Positions 39,901 to 51,900 of a stretch of 64,000 nt of DNA are shown here, one piece after another (position 1 is the first letter of the stretch; every line of letters starts with the position of its first letter). A program made the translations under genes and the position numbers. The DNA is from Struthidea cinerea (Eukaryota; Chordata; Aves; Passeriformes; Corcoracidae), in the NCBI GenBank assembly GCA_013397865.1, contig VZTI01000601.1, positions 934,011 to 998,010 of the forward strand. The letters run 5' to 3'. The notes beneath the pieces are model-generated. The model ran no database searches, had not been told where the DNA came from, and worked only from the letters and a program-made list of their open reading frames with translations.

Positions 39901-42900
39901 CCTTCCATACAGCCATCCTCTTAAACAGTATCCTTCCTGTGTCTGTAACTCATTCATGTAAGCCCTGGGTCCCAGTAAGCTCTGACTGAGAGCATTTGGT
40001 GGCTGCACTTGGCTTGGCCAGAGCCCTGTGTGGGCAGGATGGACCCAGGACCTCCTGTGTGGGCAGGATGGACCCGGGACATCCTGCAGGTCTAAGAGAT
40101 GGAGTGTCCGAGATCCGACTGTCCCAGGAGCCGAGCAGACGCTGCAGTTGGGTTTGGCACACGGTTCCTAATGCTGGCTGTGTTTCTCTCCTCCCTGTCA
40201 CCAGAGCATTCGTGTACCTGAGCAACCTGCTGTACCCAGTGCCCCTGATCCACAGGGTGGCTGTCGTCAGCGAGAAGGGAGAAGTGCGGGGCTTCCTGCG
40301 CGTGGCTGTGCAGGCCATAGCAGGTGAGAGACTTCTGCACCTTCAAAAACCAGGCTTACCAATCAAACCATTCTCCTGATACTCAAACCTGAATAACTTT
40401 CATGTTGCAAAGAACACTTGCTCTCTGTTGCTATTGAAATGATTTCATTCATTATTTCACCATATGGGCCGAGCATGAATAAGTCTTGAAATAATGCTAC
40501 TGATGAAAAGATTTTAAAATTATGATGATGTTGACCACTGAAGTTTATACCTGGAAACTAATGCAACACTGCTTTTTAGGACAGTGGAAGTTTTAATTAC
40601 TGTCAGTGAGTCTGAAAATTAAAACTAAAGCAAAGCTTTTTCTTTCTGGCACCCAGTATAAACAGTGGAGAAGGGTACGTGATTTGGTAACTGTGGTGAT
40701 CTGCATCAAAGTTAAATGTACCAAGTTTTAGCTGTGCTCAAACTATCCCTTTAAGTAATGCTCAGATATGTGCCCCTCAGGGGTCTGGTGAGAGCATGTG
40801 AAGAAGTTCCTGCCCTGATGGTTTTCAGCATAGTATAAACAGAAATCAGCAGCAGTTTCCCCCTTCATTGCCTCACTAAAAATGTGGAGACCTAGAAGCT
40901 GCTTTAACACAGTGTTTAATCACCAGGAATTCTTGTCAGAAGCGAAGAGTAGCTATATGGGGTGGTAACGGCCTCATCCAGTGCTGAACTGCCATTGTGT
41001 GTGTGCCAGAGTTAACTGCAGCTCACTGCTCAGTCGCTGATGTTTTAGACTTGCTCAGTGTGAGGTGGGCTGTTGGTAGTGCCATGCCTTATCCTGCCGG
41101 TGGGAGCACAGATCCTTCCCATAATTTGCACTTTCCAGCAGTGGCCAACTGCCAGCAGTTCTTGCTTGTTTAGGTAGGGTAACTCTGGAAGCTTCACTCT
41201 CCACGGGAACGTAATGAAACTCAGACTCTGAAGATGTGTAAGAATCACTCTGGCAGGCATTAAAGCAAGTAAATTAAAATCTGGTTTAATGTCTACAGAA
41301 GTCTAGTTTGGTTTGGTCTCCTTAGCATTGATTGAATATTTCCAAATAAATACTTTATTTATCCATCCAACTGAACAGAATACACCATGGCTAATAGAAA
41401 TTGAATGGAGGACATCTCTTGAAAAGGGGCCATGCTATTATTTGATCCCTAAACAAAGCTTTGGAGCACATTCTGAATCTTGGGATTTCTCTTGTGAGCG
41501 TGCATTTACTGTGAAAAAAACCCTGGCATTTAACCAGGCCCTGTTGTTGTTGCGCTCTGTGAAGAGGAGGAGGTGAAATGAGCAGATTGTATGGACAGAT
41601 CCACCTTTCAGACTTCCAGCATGTCCTGGTGGGGCTTTGCTAGTGTTACTGCTGACTTCGTGGCTACAGGATTTTAGATGTTAGTTTACCTCAGTATAAT
41701 AATCAGAAGTAAATAAATAATGAAAATTAGTCCTAAAGTTGGTTTGCATTCAAAATTCTCTACAGTTAAGTATATTCAGAATGAAACTTCGCAGCTTGAC
41801 TTGTTTTCCCCCACTTGAGTTCCCGATGGATAGGTTTCTGACATGATCTTTTCCAGCACTTACTCCAATTTGTAACTGGATGACTCTTCTGCTTTCCATT
41901 TTGGTTTCCATTATAATGAAAATTTCCGTCTGGATAACTCTGCGGGGCCTCCCTTCTCCTCCCCATCATTTATTTATCTATCTTCTTTTTTCCCTGTTTT
42001 TTTTAGCTGATGAAGAAGCCCCAGATTATGGATCTGGTATTCGACAGTCTGGAACAGCTAAAATTTCATTTGACAATGAGTATTTTGATAAGGTAAGGAT
42101 TCTTAAAATTGAGTTAGGTATCTTTGAGTGTAGTAGCTTGTGCTTCTACATAAAGAACACGTGTTGTAGGGAAAGAAGGGGATGGCAAACCCAGAAACTG
42201 CAGGAGTCTGTTACAAGCCACTTCGTTTAATTTTTCAGAGTGATTTTTCTTCAGTTGCAATGACTCGGTCTGGACTGTCACTGGAGGAATTAAGAATTGT
42301 GGAAGGGCAAGGACAGAGTTCAGAGGTTACCACTCCTCCAGAGGAGATCAACAGAATGAATGAGCTGGGTAAGCAAGAAATATGTGGTAGTTTTGGAGAA
42401 CTTCTGGGAAATTTGGGACACTTTCAGTTAGTCATAGAAAGGAGTTCTGAGTGTCCTTCAAGAATGTGATAGTTAGGGGAGAGGTGTTACCAGTGCGTTG
42501 AACTGTGCTGAAAAACTGTTCCCAGGTATTTGGATCTTTTGGGTTTAAAAGGGAAAAAAAAGTGTGATGGGACTAAACTGTCTCCTGAAGAAATATTTTA
42601 AAAAAAGAAAGGAGAAAAAAAAAAGGGAAAAAATTATTTCATGTGGGATGTTTTTTTTCTCCCTAAGACTTGAAGTCAGCCACTTTGGATGGAAAGATGA
42701 CTATGGAAGGATTCACTGAGGAAATTGGTGGTCACCTGAAGCTGGGCAGTGTGTTTACCTTCCGTGTGACCGTGCTCCAGGCCAGTGGCATTCTGCCCGA
42801 ATATGCAGATATTTTCTGCCAGTTCAAGTAAGAATTTGTTTTTACTTGCATTAGGCAATTAATGGTTTGATAGAAAGAGCAAAGAATAGTGGGCAGTGGA

Positions 42901-45900
42901 CTTTTTGAATGGGTGGAGGTGTTGTACAGCAGAGAAAAACACGTTGTCACTTACTGGAGTTCCTGGTCCGCACTTTCTCTTAAGCAGGTGTTAAGGAATA
43001 AAGTTTTGCAGAAAGGAATTAGGAATCAAAGTGGACTCATAAGTTACTAGTTTACAGCTATCTTAAGGTTTTAAGCTTTAAATGTGAAAAATTCAATACT
43101 AGATTGTACATATGCCCGTCTGAATGAAAGCTGCATGACCCTTGAGGAAATCAGTACTTCTCAAGTGAAAGTGGTCTTAAGCTTGGGTTCTTAAGGAAGA
43201 GAATAAAAAGGAATAATAAAGACATGAAACAAGTACAGGAATTATGGTCCTACAAGACTGGTATTCCTAGCTTTAGGCCATCACTCAACTGCTTCTAAAG
43301 TTCCAGCAGAATATATTTCTTTTGGGGTTTTAGGATTTCTTTTCAGGGTTGGATCAGAGCACAGCAATCTTCATTAAACCGTTCTGTGGTGGCTGATTTC
43401 TATTTTTTTTTTAAGCTTTTTACATCGACATGATGAAGCTTTCTCAACAGAACCTCTCAAAAACAATGGCCGAGGGACTCCCCTTGGGTTTTACCATGTT
43501 CAGAATGTAAGTAAAGCTTTCCATGAGCAGTAACTGCCTGTATCAGCACTGGGAGTTGTGTGTGTCCTTCAAGGCCAGGGGAATTCTTAAGAATAGACAG
43601 TAATAGGAGTGATCAGGTGAATGATGTAATCCCCACCACAAAGCAAAACACAGAATGATTATTTGTGGCAAATTTAACTCTTCTCTTTCACCTCTACTTC
43701 CTGCCATTGAATTCTGTGTTTCCTTTCCAGGATGTTCAATGAAAACAGTCTAGAATTCAGGAAATAAAATACATGCGTGAATAGCGGTGCTCATGATCTC
43801 AGATGAACTGGATATATCTATTTTTATGAACTGTGTAATCCTTTGGTTACATGCAGCCTCCTCTTCTCCTACTTGAAATGCCTGATACTGAGGCTTTAAT
43901 TTTCTCCTTTATCAGAGCGTAGAATTAATGCCTAAACCAAAAGGGAATGCGGTTGCTTTTACTGTGAGTGACACTAAGTGGTATGAAAAATACAGACTCC
44001 TGAAAGAGATTTCCTTTTTTGAATGTCTCATTTTCTTTCCTCACTTTTGAAATAGATTGCTGTGGAAGTGACAGAATCGTTTGTGGAGTACATCAAAACA
44101 AAGCCTATTGTCTTTGAAGTCTTTGGACATTATCAGCAGCATCCTCTCCACCTGCAAGGACAGGATCTCAACAGGTATTGGTCACTAGCCTGGCATAAAG
44201 GCACTTGAGGATCATGCTCAGGTTATGCAGTTTTTTGTACTCCTGAAACTGTGCACCACACCCTCACAAGCAGAATTCCTGATGGAGGTAAAAGTGCTGG
44301 CCGAGGCCTGTTTACCCAGTGTAGTGATTGATGGACTTGTTCTGCTGTCTCAAACATGGGAGGCTGTTCTGCCAGTCCACCCTGCAAACACCTTGGTGAT
44401 TGGAGCACTGCACTGGGAATACTGGGAACTCCAGCAGTGATCTGTGAGCTCTGGGAAAACCTCAACAGTGCTCCTAGGATTGTTTAAGTTAGAATAGCAA
44501 AAGAGCATAGGTTAGTCTGAGAAGTGTGCTGAGCCCCCTTGTTTTGCTGACAGGTGATATTTACCTGTCTTCACAGAACTGTGAGGATATTTTTAGAGAC
44601 AAAAATAGGTGTGTATACAAAGGTGCATGTGTGTGCATTTGTGTATATTTCTTATGTTTAACTGCCTCTGTATTGATAACTCTTCATTTCTCTGTAGCCC
44701 TCCACAGCCTTCTCGAAGATTCTTTCCTCCCCCTATGCCACTGTCAAAGCCAGGTGAGAACAGCTCTCTAATTCTGTACATCACAGGTCTGCTACTAAAA
44801 ATGGAGGTTGTAGCGTATTCCTGAGGTATCCAGGACACAAGAAATGTAAATGGAGTGAGTGGTACAAGGGGCACTGAATCTGTCTTTGCTGGCTCTCTGC
44901 CCTCTTTGTGTGTTTTATTTCTATTTTTTCTCAACCTCCTCTGCAGGAAGTGCTGCTTGGTTCATTAGAGGGTAGAATGCCATTCCTGAGGTGTTGACCA
45001 TATTCTATGAGATCTTGCTATGGTTCTTCCCGTGCTTACTGAGCACTTGACTGGAAATTTGCTTATTCATTAATTGCTTCATCTTTTTGCTCTCTCACAT
45101 TCTCTTTTAGTGAGTCAGTCTTGTTGAAATGATCCTTGGTTTTCTTTGCTTAATTGGAATAATGCGTGCTGAACTCTTTTGTGATTTTTTTTTTTCCGTT
45201 TCACCTTTAATTTCCTCCTTCTCCATCTTTCTCTTACCTGCATGTTTCTACCATCCTTTTTTTGTATGTGTTCCATTCCTTCTGCAGACCATGAAAGGAA
45301 AATTGAGTTGATTAGGTACCTTATGTCTGGCTATGTAAACGTGCATGTGCTGAACACGCTCTCCGAGCATGCCAACGTGCTTGCCTCCTCTGCTGTGGCT
45401 GCTTTCCAGGATGGAGCTGACCAGCTGCCACCTTTTCTCTTTCTGCCTGTTCCCAGTTGTCAGAGTGAGAGGGCTCCTAAAAGAGATGGTTAGTAGCCAC
45501 ACTTGGTCTGTGATAGATGTAGAAGTAGTTCCAAAATGTGCTTCAAAATTCCTTTTTCCTTCATCGTGTAGTATTCTTAGGAGTAGAAGCTGCCGTGGTT
45601 GTGGTCATGGAAGGATGATGCTGTGCTTAAATTTAGGGCTCTTTTAGAGAGAACCACAGAGACAGTCTGTAGACTCCAGTCTGTGTGCTGGGAGTCACAG
45701 ATTTTTGTGTGTCACTGCATCTGTTCCCTGAAACTTCCAGGACCTCTGATTTTCTTCTGTGTTCTGCATAGAGTTTTGTGATACTGGGATGAGAAATGCA
45801 TATGAAAACCCAGGCAGGTATAGAGGAAACATTCTGCTGTGTTCTATATAGGTTTCCTTTTCACTCATCTTCCTTTTCTGCCACTAACAGTGCTGTTCCT

Positions 45901-48900
45901 CACTTCCATTTGTATTCTGTTTTATTTAACTCAAAAAAAAGTCATGCTTGTTATTAATTGTACCAGAGCAAGTCTGTGAGAACGTCTAGAACCAAACTTT
46001 CATGTTTAGTTAAATGTGTCTTTCTCTTCTGGTGCTTTTGAGTCTCTCTGCTTAGCAGTAAACTTGAGTGACTTGTGTGTTTGATGTTCCTCTGGCTGTA
46101 GTGAGTTCAAGTGCAACTGCATGAGGTGACTGGGGGTAAGAGAGTTACTACCCTGAGTAGTGTATGGGAAGGTAAATGATGAGCCTCAAGCTTGCTGCCT
46201 CACAGGATGGAGCTGTGCTGTGAATAACTGATTCCTGTAAAATGTGTCCCTCTGAGGCAGCTGCTGTTTTACCTAGAAAAGAAACAGAACTCAAAAGAGA
46301 ACACCCAGGCACACCTGTAAGGACCTGTTTTAACTGGGGGCTGTTATGTCCTTCCGGTGCATGGGAAATTAAGTCATGGTGGAAGCTGAAAGATACACAG
46401 AGGTGTGAAGGTGGGAGAACCTAAAGAACACCTGAGCAAGGAAGATTGGGGCTTGAGAGGTAGAAGGGGGAATAATTATTTGGCTTAATAAAAGCAGTGA
46501 GGTTAGTATGTGGAAGGAGAAAAAAAAGGAAAATCAGTTGCAGAGTTACAAAAATCCCAGTCAGAGTATACAGAACTAAGCTTTTAAAATGTTCCCATTT
46601 ACAAAAATGTAATGAGTGAACAGATGAGAGAAGGCATGTAATGATAACTAAAAGGTATGATGTGTGGGGGAGTATCGGGTTATTTCTAGAATTTAAGCTA
46701 TCTCTTTTTTTTTTTTTTTTAAACATGGTTTATCCCTACATTTGTGTGAAAGGAATTAGAGAGGATCTGGCTGGTAATAATCACTAATACCAAGAGATAA
46801 GGAGCCCAGGGCAGGATTAAGGCTCTGGAATAAGTCTTGTTCTGCCTTTTTAAATATACAATATCTTACTTAACCAAGTGGTGCAGGAGTCTGGCAGTTT
46901 GTAACATGAAGAAGTGAAGACTGAATTTTTAAGTTCTTACTCTTTTCCTCTTCTGTGGGGAAGGTGAAATGTACTTTATGGGTGAGTAATGCTGCAGATG
47001 AACAGACCTCAGCAATTCTAAATCACAAACTGTTAAGCCATAAAGCAACTGATGCATATTTGAGGAAACAACTTCTCTGTGGATCTAGAGGGACTGTGTA
47101 TTTTTCCAGGCTCTTTGGATGCACTTTTGTTCCATTATTTAACTTTTAAATTTAAATTTTTCTAATTCTAATAACCTAGATTTAAAAAACAACTCTTAGA
47201 GAAGTAATGATTGCTGTAAGCAACATCATTTTCATGGTAAAAGCTGTGGTCTGCCTACATACATAGAATATGTAGGACCTCTGAAATGGCACGTTCCTGT
47301 GAGCCCTGAGTAAGCTTTACTTGTTCAGTCTTTGTAAACCACTCTTTTTTTCTTCTTTCTTGTTTTTCTTTCTTTAAGTGCCAGCTACAAAGCTGAATAC
47401 TATGAGCAAGCCCAGTTTGGGCCAGAGTGTGAGCAAATATGACCTCCTTGTGTGGTTTGAGATCAGTGAACTGGAGCCAACAGGAGAGTAAGTCCTGTAT
47501 TAATAATATGTATTTCAAGGACAGTGGTTTATGAGATTTTTGGGTTTTTTTTCCCTTTGTTCTGTTCAGACCAGGTTGATGTTTAGCAGTCGTCATGTCT
47601 GGGGCTGGCTGGGTTGTAGTGGGGTGTCAAATCTGCTGGCAATAGTTGTCCCCATTGGAAAGGACCAAAGTGATAGAATGGCATTCTTTCACACTTGGAG
47701 GGGTCTTTCCACTGTGAAATTCCAGGCACAGAGGCTGAACAGCCACTGGGAAAACTTCCCTTGTGTAGGCCATGAGTTTGGATTCTTTGGGACACTGGAG
47801 ACTTTGTGCTCCAGAAGTCACATAGCAGACCCTGTTTTGTGTTCATCTCTGCTACAAAGAAGGTTTTCCTGTGACAGGTCTTTAGGGGTTATATTGAGAA
47901 GTGAGTTCCACAGAGTTTTCCATTAGTACTGCAAGTACAGTGCGTGATACTTCCACCTTTCACTGATCCTGTAGTGCCAGAAGGAGCCTGTTGGGAGAGT
48001 AGGTAGAAGGACACGCTCTTATGTCTTCAGCTGCTACAAGGAGAGGGAACTGCTGGCAGCAGAAGCTGCTGTGCTGGCACATCTTTCCTGCCTGCTGATT
48101 CACTGTCTCACACAGGTACATCCCTGCTATTGTGGATCACACCGGGGGCCTGCCCTGCCAGGGGACCTTTCTGCTTCACCAGGTACAGATGAAGGCTGTG
48201 GAACAGCAAGTGTCATCTCTGCAGGGAGGGAGGGGATGCTGCTGACTGGGGTTTGCGTCTCCTCTTTCCCACACAACTGTGCAGTGACAGTGCTAGGGTC
48301 AGGATCTCTCAGTCTGTGCTTGGTCTGTTGGCGTTGGGCTACGAGGAGATTGCTTGGCCACTAGGATGTTGCTGTTCCTGTTGCTTATCAGTGGGCATCC
48401 CGCTCACAAAAGATGAAAGCCTTTTAAAAAGCAGGAACCTTTGGGACCAGATTTGTGCCTTCAATGTTCTCCAACGTCTCTAAGGATACAGAAAGATCGT
48501 GTAGAGTCAACTTCCATTTGCTCTCTCTCACTGCTTGTGGTTATGACACATAATCTATGAAGTGGCTGTACCTCAGTGCATCTTAAATCTGTATCTCAGT
48601 GCACCTTAAATGCCTCTTATAATCCTTAATAATATTTTGTCTTTAGCTAGATTACAGAGATAATCCTAGTTAAATATGCTATATAGGTTTAAAGTTATGT
48701 TTTTTCTACTCTGCCTTTGTGGAGTGAGGAGGGGGAAGCATTTACTTTCTTTTACATATGAGAATATAACATCCCTTGGAAGTGAATTTTAGGGCCCTGA
48801 AACAAAGAGGTGCTTGTTCAGTTACAGACTCATTTAAATGATATTATTTACTTCACTTTTGCAGTATAAGTGCAAAATATACAATGTGTGAATACTTCAC

Positions 48901-51900
48901 CAGTGTTTTGTTTCTGAACTCTACCAGGGAATCCAGCGAAGAATCACAGTCACCATTATCCATGAGAAGGGCAGTGAGCTGCACTGGAAAGATGTGCGAG
49001 AGCTGGTGGTTGGTGAGTAAATGGTTTTGCATCTTGCTCTGTAAGGAAGAAAAACTATTACTGGTAATTTCTCTTTGTATCAGATTGTCATTTTTATGAG
49101 CATCGCCTGTGAGAGGAGGATTTTGAAAAAGATCCAGAGGAAAAACTTAAGTTTTGCAACTTCCACTTAGAGCTGCTTGTTAATCACTTTGTCCGAAATG
49201 ATATTTGGGAAAACAAATTCCTTTTGTGTTGCAGTTTGAATTTTAATTGATTCCTCCTCCTCCCCTTTTCAGGGCGTATAAGAAATAAAGCAGAGGTAGA
49301 TGAAGCTGCTGTGGATGCCATTCTGTCTTTGAATATTATCTCTGCAAAATACCTGAAGTCCTCTCACAGCTCCAACAGGTAAGTGAAGGAAGTGAGCACT
49401 CCAGCAGGAATCTGAAATTTGTTTGACAAAACTTTTAAACTGACATCAAGGTTTGGTGCTAGAATACAGCACTGAAGTACAAGGACAGTTTTGGGAGCTG
49501 TATTTATAGATGTGTGCGTATTATTCCTGGAGCGAGCACGTGACAATTTAAGCCAGAGCCACGCTTTGTAAATTCAACTTCATAATTTGTGGATTTATAC
49601 AGATGTATGACAAGTTGAGTCCAGCTCCATATCCCCGCAGTCTGGCAGCAGCAGGGCTCCTGGCTGAGGGGTTTGTGGCTCTGTGTGTCCCTCATTGCTA
49701 TAAAGCTCAGACTCCACATTGTTCTGCTTCGGTGTCTGCAACCAAGTGCAGCGAGACAGAGGCAGAGTGGGGCATTGGGCACGGCCTCTCCCTGTTCTGA
49801 CAGCAGTCACTTGACTGCTCTCTGGCTCTGTTCAGCTGGTGCAAAGCAGGAATATCCCTGGAATGGGGCTCTGAATGGCTGTTTCCAGAGGGGGGGAAGG
49901 TTTGAGTCCATCTCTGCTGCACCTGCTGAATGCTGGAGGCGGGATCCTTCCAAGCACTGGAATTCTTCCTTCTCTGTTAGAGGCCCGGACTTTGAAACAC
50001 CTGTGGCATTAAAGGTGGATTTGGGGTGCTGCTCCTGCCTATGGGATGCCTGTCTGCCACCTGATGTCTGTAAAGGCAGGCAGGGACAGAGGGTTTGGCA
50101 GTTATTATCTTCCACTGAGAAGTGTGTATTTTAGTGTGTTTGAATTAATGGATAAATATAACTGGAAAATAGGGAGACTGTTGCTGGTTTCCTGTCTGAT
50201 ACTACTGGATTTGCAGTTGGAAAGCTCTGTGCTTTCTGTTCTGTTTCAATAAATTCCTCTATATCTCTGTAGTTTCCTGTAAGGTGGGCAGCTTGGGTGA
50301 AGGATGAGTGTGATGAAGCTGTTGGCCATCTCGTCCCAAAATGCCAAGGTTTAAGTTGTGGGATGAGTGCATGGCAGCGTGGTGGAATGGGATTGAGGCC
50401 CTGGTAAAGGATATGTCTTATGTTTGCTCGTTGTCTGCAGACTTGTTTGCTGCTTCCCGTGGGGTTTTTCACTTTGTTTTGTTTTTTTTAAGTCCACTTG
50501 TTCTGTTCCTCTCAGCTGTTGCTTTTCTGTTCTGCTTTTGGCTGCACTAACTGAAGCTCTTTCTATGTTTTTACAGGCTCTTTCTTGATAAGGATATGCC
50601 TAGGTATTTTTTGTTTGCTTCCTTTGTACATAAAGATTCTTGAAAATAGAATGCTTTATGTCCCGTTTGTATTGCTGCCACTTCCGTCCTAGCTTTTACT
50701 GAATTATGTTAGCACACCTCTTAGCTCTTCCAGAAGTAGTCTTCCTCTTCCTTTGTGTCAGAGGGTTATTCAGGTACAGTTCACTGGGGGACTTGTGAAG
50801 GTGAACTTTCCTTCACATGTGAGATTAGGAGAATTTCCTTCATGCAGTCTTTCTGATTCTCTTAATGTGCCATCAAATATAGACCCTTTTTGTAGTCCTT
50901 GCTATTTTCTTCCCTTGTTCTGTATCAAAGAACTAAATTTGGAATTTCTCACTGTCTCGGACTCTGTAATGCTGTTTGTTTGAAGTACCAAGCCGAGGTC
51001 TGAATGATGAGGTTACTTGAATTACACTGATCAAATAGCAGTGGCTGCCATGTGACTGCTGTTCAGCCTCTGTTCTGGGGCTGGATTTGCATCTGAAATT
51101 TAACCATAGGGTTGCACTCCTTGGTTTACCAGCTGGCAGAGGAGCCAGACGTGCAGTAGCTGCTCAGGCTGGATTCCTGTTTCACCTTCCCAGTGGGATC
51201 ACAGCCAGGCACAGTGGCTGCACAGTCTGGGGCACTTTGCACTCTGCTTTCTGTGCTCTGCCTCTGGAAAAGAGAAAACAGAGTCTTCAGTGCTCCCAGT
51301 TCACCACCTTTCACTAATGCTAAGATCCACTTAAGAATCAGTTTTAACTACACATTTAACCTGTCTCTCCTGTATTCCATGCTTTGTGTGTTCCATGCTC
51401 CCTTTTCCTCCATGTGCTGTTGGCTGTGCTGAAAGGAGTTTGCTCACTTCTGGTTTTTGTCTCCCTGTGTTAACTACTGTAGCAAGTTCTGGTTTGGACA
51501 GGCAAAGCTGTGTATATTTACCTTCCTGGCTAGAAAAGATCCACTAAAATAACTGCCTCAAGCTGTGCTTGACTTCATCTTGGTGTTTGTCCAAACATCA
51601 TTTTACTGAAGAGAGCGGTAGTATTTCTGCACTGAGGAACATTTACACCTGTGTTCTCTCTCCGGGAGGAGAAATCTTGTTTGGCAAATGGTTCAGAGCT
51701 GATGCCGGGGTTACATACAGTGGTTTTTCCATCTGTGAACAGGCGGGTTTTACTTTCTCTTCCACCCTGAGAGTAGATCTGGAATTTGCTAGAAGTTTTA
51801 CAAGCAAAAAATTGCTTGCTGCCATAACTAAGTCATGATGAAAGTTTAATACGTAAGGACTCAACGCAGATGCGTAAAGGCTTAGAGGACAACTGTGCTC

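Larger units (their letters stand above)
35177..40204 (+). other. Large beta intron (5 kb)
   Basis: It holds a GC-rich patch at about 36,580-36,700, an acidic open frame at 37743-38021 that is out of phase for the gene, an AT-rich block at 38,931-39,175 and a 29-bp tandem duplication at 40025-40082. No confident exon. Confidence 0.7.

Noticed and set aside
46706..46721. T run that could be the poly(A) tail of a minus-strand retro-element
   Set aside because: No element body or target-site duplication could be recognised next to it.
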